Shown piece by piece: positions 27,281 to 36,370 of a DNA stretch of 64,000 bases (its first letter is position 1; each line of letters opens with the position of its first letter). A model generated the notes under the pieces. It was not told the origin of the DNA and did not search any database. It was given only the letters and a program-made list of their open reading frames with translations. Both the position numbers and the translations under genes were made by a program. Source of the stretch: a virus. The stretch covers positions 17,708 to 81,707 of the IMG/VR virus record IMGVR_UViG_3300030389_003255; one strand, given 5' to 3'.

Positions 27281-27625
27281 CTACTCCTTTTTTGGAGTTT
27301 TTGCCTTAGTAGTTTTAGGTTTTGTAGACTTAGGTTTGGTATTTCTAGTCTTTTTTACAGTCTTTGGTATTAGCAAATCCACTAAATCTTGATGGGTCTT
27401 TATCGCTTGTTTGGTCTCAAAAGCGGCCACTTTTAGTTTAGCCTCTTCTAAGTCAAGTATGGCTTTTTCATCTTCTTTAGTAAATGTAAACATAAAGTCT
27501 GGGTGTCCCAACATAGATATTGCAGACCTCAAAGGAAACTCAACGGGTGTATCTTTTGTTATCAATACACCCGCTAAGTTCTTTTTTTGTATTTCTGCTT
27601 TTTCTGTTAGTATAACAGTAGGCAA
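27281..27625 (-). CDS. Small protein with lysine/threonine-rich tail
   Basis: A 114-residue protein starting with TTG after GAGGTGA. The first 80 residues are folded and helical (FTKEDEKAILDLEEAKLKVA). The tail is a K/T/P repeat resembling a nucleic-acid-binding or disordered linker (KPKTTKAKTPKKE). It follows the capsid-associated protein gene. Function unknown. Confidence 0.58.
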   Translation of the reverse strand: MPTVILTEKAEIQKKNLAGVLITKDTPVEFPLRSAISMLGHPDFMFTFTKEDEKAILDLEEAKLKVAAFETKQAIKTHQDLVDLLIPKTVKKTRNTKPKSTKPKTTKAKTPKKE

Positions 27626-27634
27626 TAAATCACC

Positions 27635-28210
27635 TCAAAGGTTTCCAAAGACCTTTAGTTTTACAGTTCCCAAATCACCGGATTGTAGAGAAGCCGACAA
27701 CAAAGCGGCTGAACCTGTGGTATATGCATAAAGGTAAAAGAAAGTCTTATCCGCAGAGATATCTCCTATAATGTAGTGGCAGTCGTGGTCAGATTGACCC
27801 ACTAATTCAACAGAAGTTATAGTGTCTAATCCAAAACTAGATGCTAAGATTTTTTCACCTGCATGAGTAAACTTTTCATTTCCTCCACCAGTATCGGCCG
27901 TAACTGTTTGAGCAGTAGTTAAACCAGTAGCGGTTAGCGCAGTTATTTTAATAACATCGTCATTGTTATTTGCGGCTGAACCTTCTACAACAACATGGTC
28001 GCCAACAACAAATCCATCATCCAAATAACTACCCGCATCTCTTGTGTAAGTTTGTAAAGCGGCAGTAATAGTTTGACTTGCCGCAGTAGCGGTTGTTCCT
28101 GTTCTGTAAGAAGAAATGGCTACACTACCCAATGCTATGTATTCATCACCAACGGCTCTAGGTTTAGTAAATCCCTTATGGTCGGGTAAAAGTGTTACAG
28201 TATTAGTCAC
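27635..28210 (-). CDS. Putative capsid decoration/stabilising protein
   Basis: A 191-residue G/T/A-rich beta protein that follows the major capsid protein gene by ten bases, the usual place of a decoration or stabilising protein. It starts with GTG after GAGGTGG. Segments such as DDGFVVGDHVVVEGSAANN and DTITSVELVGQSDHDCHYII suggest a compact beta domain. The assignment is positional. Confidence 0.55.
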   Translation of the reverse strand: MTNTVTLLPDHKGFTKPRAVGDEYIALGSVAISSYRTGTTATAASQTITAALQTYTRDAGSYLDDGFVVGDHVVVEGSAANNNDDVIKITALTATGLTTAQTVTADTGGGNEKFTHAGEKILASSFGLDTITSVELVGQSDHDCHYIIGDISADKTFFYLYAYTTGSAALLSASLQSGDLGTVKLKVFGNL

Positions 28211-28220
28211 TTAAACCACC

Positions 28221-29603
28221 TCAAAGTAGATTTGTAATCTTACCCTGTCCTCTAAAGTATGAACAACCAACCTCACCAATAGTTCGGTAAAGTGCTTGGT
28301 TTCCTAGAGTTCCAACACCGAATGGGTTTCCGTTACTAATACCATCTTCAAAGTATTGAGTTGGTTTCATAACTGATAGCCACAAATGGTCAGTATCTAG
28401 AATCAACATATCAGAAAGTCCAGTAGATAGAGAGTGGTGCTTTGTTGATGGCATAGCCGCAACAGGAATTAGTGGGATATCGTAATAAGTAGAAACTCTA
28501 AATCCGACTTCTTGACCCTTTACACCACGAACACCATTTACGGTTGGCACAATTTCTTTACCATCCATGAATCTTTCTTGTGCTTGTAGCAAATCACTCA
28601 ATGTTTGTAGAGTATCATATCCAGTTAGTATAACCTTTGGAGAACCACCGTTTTGTCGAATTTCTCTTAGAGTTTGGTTAATCAAACTTAGAGTCAAAGA
28701 CCTTTGGCCACTTGCTGAGTAAGTTCCATCATTTACAACTGCGTTCATGAAAGAAGAAGTTGTAGCGGCTCTATCACTGTTACCGAATAGAGTAGAAACT
28801 TCTGCTACACCATTTGTAGTGTCTGTATCATCGTATGTTCCGTTCTTAATCAAATCATTTGCTTTCATGTTCTGTAGTTCTTCGTTACTAGAAATAACCT
28901 TTAGTAATGAAGTATAGTTTCTTTCAATTGTAGCAATTGTTGTTGTTACTCCGCCATCGAAGTCATAAACTTCTAGAGGCATAACTAGCATTTGGTTCTG
29001 AACTTCTGCATGGTGCTTACCCATATCTTCACGCATTTGCGCTCTAATGTCGCCAATACCATCATCAATTTGTGCAAGTTCCATAGCAAGTTCGCTGAAC
29101 TCAAATTGATGTGCAATAATCTTTGGGCTTGTAAATAGTGTAGAATACTTTGGTGCAATAGAAAACAACCCATCAGCGTTAGTTCCTAGTTTAGCATTTT
29201 CAGGAACACCACCAATCAAATCGGGTCTTAGTGTGCTTGCTCCAATAAAGGCATCAGAATTAGCCCCTGTTCTTGCGCTTACATCTAGTGAATTTCCACT
29301 ACCACCAGCAGGTCTTTCTACCAATACTCTCCAACCACTTGAAACATATGGTCTCTTTGAAATAACTGAAAGTGCATTACATTCTCTGTTTAGCATTGAC
29401 CAAACCTTTTGACCAAATACTCGGTTATATAAAGCGGCTCTATCTCCTATTGATGAAGTTCCGCTTCCTACTCCTAGTGTGGTATCATGGCCACTGTGTA
29501 GTGCTTGAACTGCACCACTTTGTTTTAGCAATTGACCGCTAATGCCCGATAGTCCGTATGTCTGTCTTTCTAAATCTGCTATTGTGTTAATATATCCTGT
29601 CAT
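28221..29603 (-). CDS. Major capsid protein (HK97 fold)
   Basis: A 460-residue protein directly after the prohead protease. It has an N-terminal helix and linker, an E-loop region (RVLVERPAGGSGNSLDVSAR), the spine-helix region (FEFSELAMELAQIDDGIGDI) and an A-domain with PKVILTGYDTLQTLSDLLQA and MLILDTDHLWLSVMKPTQYF, a layout typical of HK97-fold capsid proteins. SD GGAGG precedes the ATG two bases after the protease stop. It should be the most abundant virion protein. Confidence 0.85.
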   Translation of the reverse strand: MTGYINTIADLERQTYGLSGISGQLLKQSGAVQALHSGHDTTLGVGSGTSSIGDRAALYNRVFGQKVWSMLNRECNALSVISKRPYVSSGWRVLVERPAGGSGNSLDVSARTGANSDAFIGASTLRPDLIGGVPENAKLGTNADGLFSIAPKYSTLFTSPKIIAHQFEFSELAMELAQIDDGIGDIRAQMREDMGKHHAEVQNQMLVMPLEVYDFDGGVTTTIATIERNYTSLLKVISSNEELQNMKANDLIKNGTYDDTDTTNGVAEVSTLFGNSDRAATTSSFMNAVVNDGTYSASGQRSLTLSLINQTLREIRQNGGSPKVILTGYDTLQTLSDLLQAQERFMDGKEIVPTVNGVRGVKGQEVGFRVSTYYDIPLIPVAAMPSTKHHSLSTGLSDMLILDTDHLWLSVMKPTQYFEDGISNGNPFGVGTLGNQALYRTIGEVGCSYFRGQGKITNLL

Positions 29604-29604
29604 C

Positions 29605-30900
29605 TTAATAACCTCCTACCATTTTGTGAATCTCTGACCAATCCATTTCAGCCAAATCTTCCATACTTGGGAGTTCTTCTTCTGCCGCCTTTTGTGCCTT
29701 TAGAATTGTTTCTTTTTCAGCAGTCAAAGACTTTCTTAATTGAGTAAACTCATCTTTTAGAGATGCTATTTCGGCTTGAGCATCATATTGTGACTTTGCC
29801 AAAATATTTTCTCGATTTGCTCTTTCTGCGTTAAATCTTGCATTAAATTGCTTTTCTAAATTACTTAGAGCAATTTCTTCTAGTTGCTCTTGTCGATAAG
29901 ACTCATATGCTTTCTCGATATTTAGGTTAGAAAGGTTTAGTGTATCTAATTCATCATTGTTAAATGCTTTAACAACAGGAAGTCCACTTGGCTTAGGATT
30001 GCCATTATCAATAACAATTCTATCAGCAGGTTCTCCAATTTCGACACCTGCTCCGTCCAATGTAGCAACATAGGCTTTATCTGCCATTTTGTCACCATAT
30101 GCACCTCTTTCCATGTCATCAGTAGGGACATCTTGCATTCTTTCCATGTTTTTCATCCTTTCCATGTCTTTCATCCTTTCCATGTCCTTCATAGATTCCT
30201 TTTCTTCATCCATGTTTTCCATCATATTCTCATCTTCCATAGACTCTTTCATGGATTCTTTATCCTCCATCATTTCAGTGTCCATCATTTCGGCTTCTTC
30301 TTTTCGTAGCGTATTGACTTGCTCCATTAGAGTGTCAAGTTCCGCCAATGCTTTTTCTAACTTGCTCATATTTTTCACCTGTTTATCTTGCTTTAAAATA
30401 TCAAATCTTGCTTCGGGATTTATTCCTTTTTCACAAATTGTTACCTCATGCAATTCCAGTTTGCTTATTTCATTGTAATCTCCTAACTCCGGATGACTTT
30501 TCTTTACTTTTTGTAATGCCTGTCCTCCTATGCTAAATGACCTCAATGAACCTTTTCTTACGCCTCTTCCTATTTCTTTGGCTTTTTCTATATCATCTCT
30601 TAACTTAATTACTACGAAGAAACCAACATCATCTACTTCTGTTTTCCACAATCTCCCCGTTTTATCTCGATATGATTTTACTACTTCTCCAACTTGAACA
30701 TTTGAGTGATTTGTCATTACATTTCTAAACTTTGGATTTTGCATATACTTCTCTACTGCTTCTTCTAAAGCCTTTAGTGTAATTAAATCGTTTTGTTTAT
30801 CCACGATTTCTATGCTTGCATATCCTCCAATCATCAAGTCTTGATTACTTTTTAAGATGCTAAAGTCGTTGGCTCTATTACTTATCACCGCAGAACTCAT
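29605..30900 (-). CDS. Prohead protease fused to scaffold, with C-terminal W-x-E-I-x-K tag
   Basis: Maturation protease of the capsid. The serine-protease domain of the U35 type is visible: GGYASIEIVDKQNDLI, NHSNVQVGEV (H65) and SLRSFSIGG (S121 or S123). From about residue 190 the chain becomes a coiled, charged scaffold with a striking methionine-rich repeat (MKDMERMKDMERMKNMERMQ) and a long helix rich in A, E and K. The last 13 residues contain DWSEIHKMV, a form of the address seen at the N-terminus of many late proteins. The protease would cleave the scaffold after assembly. A TATA-like box lies upstream. Confidence 0.83.
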   Translation of the reverse strand: MSSAVISNRANDFSILKSNQDLMIGGYASIEIVDKQNDLITLKALEEAVEKYMQNPKFRNVMTNHSNVQVGEVVKSYRDKTGRLWKTEVDDVGFFVVIKLRDDIEKAKEIGRGVRKGSLRSFSIGGQALQKVKKSHPELGDYNEISKLELHEVTICEKGINPEARFDILKQDKQVKNMSKLEKALAELDTLMEQVNTLRKEEAEMMDTEMMEDKESMKESMEDENMMENMDEEKESMKDMERMKDMERMKNMERMQDVPTDDMERGAYGDKMADKAYVATLDGAGVEIGEPADRIVIDNGNPKPSGLPVVKAFNNDELDTLNLSNLNIEKAYESYRQEQLEEIALSNLEKQFNARFNAERANRENILAKSQYDAQAEIASLKDEFTQLRKSLTAEKETILKAQKAAEEELPSMEDLAEMDWSEIHKMVGGY

Positions 30901-30930
30901 ACCTCTCGTTTTAATGATTTTAAACTTTCA

Positions 30931-30940
30931 CTATTTAAAG
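30931..30940 (-). promoter_or_regulatory. TATA-like box upstream of the prohead protease gene
   Basis: On the minus strand the sequence CTTTAAATAG lies about 30-40 bases before the ATG at 30900, in the only clear gap in this part of the late operon (30901-30957). The spacing suits an archaeal TFB/TBP promoter with a very short leader that still carries GAGAGG. It would let head genes be transcribed apart from the upstream late genes. Confidence 0.45.
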
Positions 30941-30957
30941 AACACGGTATTTTCTAT

Positions 30958-33447
30958 TTATTTTGGTATTTTCACAGAATTAAATTTATCTTCGTAAATA
31001 TCCCAAATACCCTCATCTCCGGCTTTATCGGCAGGTTTTTGTTTATATCCAGTCCATGCTAGCCACATCTTTTTATCTTCAACAGGTAAATATCTAATAT
31101 GTAACTTAGTCTCAAATTTGTTACCTTCTAAGAAATATTCGTGATATCCATTTCTTTGTATTCCTAATTTTATCTTACCGTAATCAATGGTTTTTTTGTT
31201 TTGAACATTTTCTGAAACCTCAGCAGGGTATTTTCCCGCCGCACCAAATAAATCAAACAGTTCTTTTTCATCGTCAATCTCAATAGTCCAATGTAAATTT
31301 TTATCTTTTAATCTAATTGAAAATTGTATATTATTATCTTCTCTAAGTGATATTTTGAATTCACCCTCTCTATATTTTTCAGGAGTTTCATATTTTTTAA
31401 TTTCGTCTGCACCAAATTTAAATTCGGGGTCTGCTTTTATTTTATTATTCTGTCCTTCTAATATCGGTTCTCGCTGAACAGCCCAATCTCTTAGTTTGTT
31501 TTGTTTAGCATCTAGTATATCTTGATACAAACTCCTATGATTAGTTATTAAGAATTCATGTAGTTGTCGAGTTGTCTGCTCTCCCTTCTTAGTTAGGAAT
31601 TGATGAATAGCCGCAGTAAGTTCTCCCTGTTTTGTTTTCATTATCTCTATTGCCTTGCTTTTCCACATATCTAAATCTGCTAAAGCATTCTTTGACATTA
31701 AATTGTTTTCTTCAAAGCCATACAGGGTAAAACCATTCATATCGTATTTGAGAATAGCAGTAGTTTCTCCATGAACATAATCTGTTACCTTGATTCCTTT
31801 TTCCAATGCTGAAACATCATAGTTCAAAGACTTCTTTGTGTCTTTAGCAAGCATGGCTAAAGTAACTAATTTATCCGGATATTCTACTTCCGGAACTTCG
31901 ATTACCTTAGCAGAAAATAAAGAGTAGCCGTTAGCCGTTTTCTTAACTTCATCTACCTTTACTCTAATAATATCCCCAACATCAACCGCTATCTTAGTGT
32001 TTAGTGCTTTACCTACATTTAGATATCTTGTATCATCTATTTCAACAGTATTAGGTATATCATCTAGTATTGGGCCAACTCCTACACTATAAGAATGCAA
32101 GCCACTTTTTGTCTTAGTTTTGCTAAGAACCACTACATCTAAATCTACAAACTTCTTCCATTTGACCCACTTAGGATTCTTTTTAGTTCCCACATAATAT
32201 ATTGAAGTAATGTCTTTTATCATGACTCCTTCCGCAGTAGGAATATCCATTATGTCTTTAGAGTATTCTGCTACCTCCTTAATTGAATCAGCAAAGCGAG
32301 TATCTTTCTTTGAGGGGAAAAGCAGAACATCAGAAGAGTGCTGTGAATAATTATTAAACAAAGTCCTAATTCTACTATCTAATTCTTCTTCTAATAACAT
32401 TTGAGAATCGTGTCTCATAATATCAAAGACATGGGCTTTTAGAGTGGCTTCAGGATATTTATTTTTAAACACATGAGCAATTGTATCAGCCCGATGCAGT
32501 GCTTCTTTACCATCAAATAAAATCAATTCTGCATCTAAAATACACTCTCCGAAGTGTTTTGCTTTTAATTCTTTAACTATGTCTTTACACTTTTCAGTAA
32601 TATCCTTTTCATTATATGAGTATATCTTTACATTACCGTCTATCTTATGCAGTTGTATTCTCATACCGTCATACTTTTCTTGAACAATATATTCTCCACT
32701 AAATCCTTTTAGTTCGTTCATATCATTTATCTCAAATATTCTATACATTGGTTTGTTGGGAATAATAAAGTCGCTTTGGGCTTTTTCTGCTTTCTTCATA
32801 TCAATATCTAAAAGTTCATCCCAATCTTCTTCACTGTGTTGTGAAAAGTAAATTAACTCTAACATATCCATAGCGGCTTTAACTTTGGATTTGACTTTTT
32901 TAGAATCTTTATCATCACCATAGTTTTCTATTATGTATAGTGCTACATCATCCGGTTCTAAATCTAGTCCTGCTAGTCCATCGGTTAAAGTATCCTCTTC
33001 CATATCTTTTATTTGTAGGGTTTCTTTTCCTAGCGCATGAGTGTTATCTCTGATAGCATAATGAACAAACTTAACCATAGATTCAGGATTATCTAGTAAC
33101 TCTTCTAAGACACCCTCTCCAAATCTTTTGGCAAATGGGTCTATAACGACATCCGATTTATATCTAATAAGTTTAATATCTTCATAAAGTTCTCTTGCTT
33201 GAGGAGATGTGGGGTCACTAACATCTTGATGTTCTAATAGATTTCTTTCTATAAAGTTCTTTAATTCTCTGCCTGCTATATCTAAGTCATCATAAGATTC
33301 TCTAACTTGCTCTACAGCCTTTCTCCATTTGTGACCGTATTCTTTAGGGTCACTATTAGCCGATAAGAAAGCAACTCTAGATATCTCAAATAATTTTACT
33401 AACTCTACCGAAGGACGCTTATCCTTTTCTAAAGAGCCGAGTTTCAA
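30958..33447 (-). CDS. ATP-dependent DNA ligase with extra N- and C-terminal regions
   Basis: Joins DNA nicks. The nucleotidyltransferase core is clear: motif I EKYDGMRIQL (K258), CILDAELIL, HVFDIM, EGVMIKD and WVKWKKF, followed by an OB-like domain. At 829 residues it is much longer than archaeal replicative ligases (about 560). The N-terminal 230 residues are helical and resemble a DNA-binding region. The last ~150 residues include HWTIEID and a strand-rich end (YGKIKLGIQRNGYHEYFLEG), which faintly resembles the 3'-phosphoesterase of LigD; this is only inference. It lies among head genes rather than with the replication operon, so it may act in DNA repair around packaging or entry. Confidence 0.8.
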   Translation of the reverse strand: MKLGSLEKDKRPSVELVKLFEISRVAFLSANSDPKEYGHKWRKAVEQVRESYDDLDIAGRELKNFIERNLLEHQDVSDPTSPQARELYEDIKLIRYKSDVVIDPFAKRFGEGVLEELLDNPESMVKFVHYAIRDNTHALGKETLQIKDMEEDTLTDGLAGLDLEPDDVALYIIENYGDDKDSKKVKSKVKAAMDMLELIYFSQHSEEDWDELLDIDMKKAEKAQSDFIIPNKPMYRIFEINDMNELKGFSGEYIVQEKYDGMRIQLHKIDGNVKIYSYNEKDITEKCKDIVKELKAKHFGECILDAELILFDGKEALHRADTIAHVFKNKYPEATLKAHVFDIMRHDSQMLLEEELDSRIRTLFNNYSQHSSDVLLFPSKKDTRFADSIKEVAEYSKDIMDIPTAEGVMIKDITSIYYVGTKKNPKWVKWKKFVDLDVVVLSKTKTKSGLHSYSVGVGPILDDIPNTVEIDDTRYLNVGKALNTKIAVDVGDIIRVKVDEVKKTANGYSLFSAKVIEVPEVEYPDKLVTLAMLAKDTKKSLNYDVSALEKGIKVTDYVHGETTAILKYDMNGFTLYGFEENNLMSKNALADLDMWKSKAIEIMKTKQGELTAAIHQFLTKKGEQTTRQLHEFLITNHRSLYQDILDAKQNKLRDWAVQREPILEGQNNKIKADPEFKFGADEIKKYETPEKYREGEFKISLREDNNIQFSIRLKDKNLHWTIEIDDEKELFDLFGAAGKYPAEVSENVQNKKTIDYGKIKLGIQRNGYHEYFLEGNKFETKLHIRYLPVEDKKMWLAWTGYKQKPADKAGDEGIWDIYEDKFNSVKIPK

Positions 33448-33461
33448 AACAACCCCGCCCT

Positions 33462-33710
33462 TTAGAACTCATATGTATCTCCGGCTTGGCCGTAACCTAC
33501 ATTTGTTCCTTCTTTTTGACTTTCTGGAACATTTTCCTCTTCTTTTGCTTTAGGTCTTTTTAGTTTCACTGCTTCATTTTTATCTTCAGAGGGAAGCCTA
33601 TTATTATCTGTAAGAGATTGATGTAGTATTTCTTTAACCTCTTTAGCCTTCTCTATGGTCATAGAAATGACTCTTTCTTCCTTTGTTACTCTTTCCGGCA
33701 TATACATCAT
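33462..33710 (-). CDS. Small charged late protein, 82 aa
   Basis: A hydrophilic protein with a helical N-terminal half (EERVISMTIEKAKEVKEIL) and a disordered K/E/P-rich C-terminal half (KRPKAKEEENVPESQKE). It overlaps the previous gene through ATGA and precedes the ligase. The frame allows a second ATG at 33701. No family is recognised. Confidence 0.5.
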   Translation of the reverse strand: MMYMPERVTKEERVISMTIEKAKEVKEILHQSLTDNNRLPSEDKNEAVKLKRPKAKEEENVPESQKEGTNVGYGQAGDTYEF

Positions 33711-33937
33711 CCCATACTGTCTACCATTTTATGAATTTCGCTCCATTCCATGCCACTTACTTCTTCCTTAGTATCTATTACTTTCATTGTAGGAGATGGG
33801 CTATCAACAACAACAAAACCGGATTTCATTAATAGATTATCGTCATTGTAAACCGTTCTTTCTAAGTTTTCTATCTTAGCAGTAAGGGCTTTTATTATTT
33901 CAAGTAGTTCTTTATTAATTGATTCTTCTTCACTCAT
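33707..33937 (-). CDS. Small scaffold-like protein ending in W-S-E-I-H-K-M-V
   Basis: A 76-residue acidic helical protein. Its C-terminus GMEWSEIHKMVDSMG is nearly identical to the last residues of the prohead protease-scaffold (MDWSEIHKMVGGY), though the rest is unrelated. I chose the ATG at 33937, with AAGGTGA upstream, over the GTG at 33946. Shared C-termini suggest that both bind the same partner in the prohead; this is inference. Confidence 0.6.
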   Translation of the reverse strand: MSEEESINKELLEIIKALTAKIENLERTVYNDDNLLMKSGFVVVDSPSPTMKVIDTKEEVSGMEWSEIHKMVDSMG

Positions 33938-34295
33938 CTTTCTCACCTTTTCTTTTTGGATAAACTAAATCTCTAATCTGTCTATAAAGCAGTTCATACT
34001 CTTTACGAAGTTTCGTAGCAGTGGCGACTATATCAATATTCCTTTCATCCATTGACTTAACCTTTTTATTTAATTTTTTATCGGCTTTGGTAAAATCTAA
34101 GCCATCAATCATCTCTAATAAATCGCCTAATTTGGTAAAATCTTGACCAAAAAATTCAGTTGGTTCAGCCGCTTGTAATGTTTTCTTTAATTTCTTTTTC
34201 TGTTTAGGGTTCAAAGAGTCTAATATATTTTGAGACTTCTTTTCCTCTTTAGATATATCGAATGTTTTTCCCTCTTCATAATAATCCCATGTCAT
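33930..34295 (-). CDS. Charged helical late protein, 121 aa
   Basis: Highly basic and acidic helical protein (LNPKQKKKLKKTLQAAEP, then MDERNIDIVATATKLRKEYE). It begins MTWDYYEEG, which keeps the W of the address but not the D-I-L-K part. SD GGAG precedes the ATG. It overlaps the next gene. Probably a core or scaffold component. Confidence 0.52.
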   Translation of the reverse strand: MTWDYYEEGKTFDISKEEKKSQNILDSLNPKQKKKLKKTLQAAEPTEFFGQDFTKLGDLLEMIDGLDFTKADKKLNKKVKSMDERNIDIVATATKLRKEYELLYRQIRDLVYPKRKGEKDE

Positions 34296-34320
34296 TTTAT
34301 CAATCTCCTTTTAGCCTTCT

Positions 34321-34653
34321 TTAATTCATCTTCGCAAGTTCTCTTAACTGAACTAATAACGGATTAAAATCATTTTGTAGTTTATTTTGTAATTTCGACT
34401 CATCTCCCATATAGGAATTTTCATAATAGTCTATTAGGTCATATGCCTCTTCAAGAACTTCTTGAAATTTTCTTCCACGCTCAGTTTGAAAAAATCCCTC
34501 TTTTTCCTCATTTACAAAATCTCCATAATCATCTAATATGGCTCTTTTTTTAGAGAATAATTTATTCCTTTTTCCTGCCACTTCGGGCATAAATCTCCTT
34601 GCATCTGATATTGCGTCTCTTGTGCTTATTTTTATAATATCTTTCCATGTCAT
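34321..34653 (-). CDS. Tagged late protein, MTWKDIIK N-terminus
   Basis: A 110-residue helical protein whose first eight residues are MTWKDIIK, a member of the address consensus. The body (ARRFMPEVAGKRNKLFSKK, EVLEEAYDLIDYYENSYMG) has no recognised domain. An SD-like AAAGGGATTGATAAA precedes the ATG. The neighbours in the operon are the coiled-coil protein upstream and scaffold-like genes downstream. Confidence 0.62.
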   Translation of the reverse strand: MTWKDIIKISTRDAISDARRFMPEVAGKRNKLFSKKRAILDDYGDFVNEEKEGFFQTERGRKFQEVLEEAYDLIDYYENSYMGDESKLQNKLQNDFNPLLVQLRELAKMN

Positions 34654-34657
34654 TTTA

Positions 34658-36361
34658 TCAATCCCTTTTATCTAACATATTTCTAACTATATTTATCTGT
34701 TCTTGTAAAGAATCAAATCTAGTATTTACTCTGTCTACTAACTCTCCAATAAGTCTAACTTCTTTAGGGGTAGTATCTCCTATTCCTGCTCCTACTTTTC
34801 CATACATATTCAGGTCTAGACTTACACTCTTTTCGGCGTTTCCTATCCACTCTTCTAAAGACTGTTCATTTTCTTTGTTTAGTTGTCTTAATATTCTGTC
34901 TATTTCCTTTATTCCCTGTGCGGCAAGTTTTACTTTGTTGCCTAAAGTCACTTGGGCTTGGAATATCTCTTGGTCTCCTGTATATTCTCCAATCAGACCC
35001 CTAGCGTTACGAAATAGTGGCCTATATTTTTCTACAGTTTTTAATTTAGTTTCTATTTCTGCAAGTCTTTCTTTTTCTATTTTCAACTGACCTTCTATTT
35101 CTCTTTGAATGTCTTTTCTTGCTTCCTGTAATATTTCCGGCTGTGCAGACTGAAGTTCTTCCAACATATCTTCTATCTGTTTTTTGGTTAATCTTCTAGA
35201 AGTGCCTCCTAATTTTACTCTAACTGCTCCCTCGGCCTCTTCAACTAACTGTCGCCTTGGGTCTGATTTTCTCAACTCCCTTTTTTTCTTAGCATCTCTT
35301 TTGTATCTCTCTAATCTAGCAGTTTCTTTTTTTCTTTCTCGTTCAATGCTTTCTGCTATCTTTCGTTGCTGTTCTTCTTCTTCAGGAGTTTTATCCCTCT
35401 TAGGTTTTTTACCAAGGGCTTCTCTAAACTTACTATCATCTACTAATGTCCTATCTGTATCATCGGAAGCAATATCCGGTAGTCTCTGCGCCACATATTC
35501 AGCAACTTTTCTTTGAACAGTAGAATAGGCTAAGGTCAGAGCCTTCATTCTTCTTTCAATTAGTATTTCTAAGTCAGCGTCCTTTAGAGTATCTAAATCA
35601 TCAATCTGTTTAGTTAGTAATTCTTTAGCACTCATAAGTTCACTAAAAGCAAACATGCTCCTATTTAACGAATTAAGCATGTCCTGTTGTATTTCCCTTT
35701 GTCTAACTATTCCACCGGTAGGGTCGCCAATAACTATGGAACTAAGAAGTCTATTCAGTTGTTGTCTACTTTTAGGTTTATCAATTAAAGAAGGAGGTAT
35801 TTCACCGTTAAATCTTCTAGTATATAGCCCCTGTAAAAAAGTTAGAAAATCTTCGTCTGCACCTAGTTCGGTATATTCCCGTTGTAGTTTTTTAACATCT
35901 ACTAATTCAGAACTATCGCCTTCTCCCAATCTAAACTTTCCATCAATAATAAATTCTTCATAAGGTTGCTCCATCAAAAGATTTCTTCTACTCTGTAAAA
36001 ATACCAACTTGTCGATAATGATATTTATATTGGCCTTACTTATTTTCTTGAAAGTATTTCTAGACATTATATCATAAATTCCATCTTCTACTGTTCCTCT
36101 TTCCTTTATATTTTTCATGTCTTGTAGATATTGATTAAGGACTCTAATATCTCTAGCGGGTTTTCTTCTCCGCTTTTTAGCCATATCGGTCTTTAGCCTT
36201 TCAGCCGCTTCCTCTACCTCAGTTTGTTTAGTTCTATCTTCTAAAGGGTCGAGTCCCTCACTAAAATCTTCTTCTAATTTTTTATCTTCTTCTAAGTCTC
36301 TTGCTATTTCGTCAGGTATGAAGTCATCATCCTCATCTTCCTGTTTGAAAAACAAAGTCAT
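34658..36361 (-). CDS. Long charged coiled-coil protein, 567 aa
   Basis: Almost entirely helical and highly charged: an acidic N-terminus (QEDEDDDFIPDEIARDLEED), K/R/E-rich heptad-like stretches in the middle (EEEEQQRKIAESIERERKK) and a helical C-terminal half. No catalytic motif. It sits between the portal block and scaffold-like genes. An internal scaffold or core protein would fit the composition and place. It has no address peptide at either end. Confidence 0.6.
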   Translation of the reverse strand: MTLFFKQEDEDDDFIPDEIARDLEEDKKLEEDFSEGLDPLEDRTKQTEVEEAAERLKTDMAKKRRRKPARDIRVLNQYLQDMKNIKERGTVEDGIYDIMSRNTFKKISKANINIIIDKLVFLQSRRNLLMEQPYEEFIIDGKFRLGEGDSSELVDVKKLQREYTELGADEDFLTFLQGLYTRRFNGEIPPSLIDKPKSRQQLNRLLSSIVIGDPTGGIVRQREIQQDMLNSLNRSMFAFSELMSAKELLTKQIDDLDTLKDADLEILIERRMKALTLAYSTVQRKVAEYVAQRLPDIASDDTDRTLVDDSKFREALGKKPKRDKTPEEEEQQRKIAESIERERKKETARLERYKRDAKKKRELRKSDPRRQLVEEAEGAVRVKLGGTSRRLTKKQIEDMLEELQSAQPEILQEARKDIQREIEGQLKIEKERLAEIETKLKTVEKYRPLFRNARGLIGEYTGDQEIFQAQVTLGNKVKLAAQGIKEIDRILRQLNKENEQSLEEWIGNAEKSVSLDLNMYGKVGAGIGDTTPKEVRLIGELVDRVNTRFDSLQEQINIVRNMLDKRD

Positions 36362-36370
36362 TTAATCACC

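Noticed and set aside
33930-34295. MTWDYYEEG as another address
   Set aside because: Only the W position fits; the D-I-L-K part is absent, so it was not counted.
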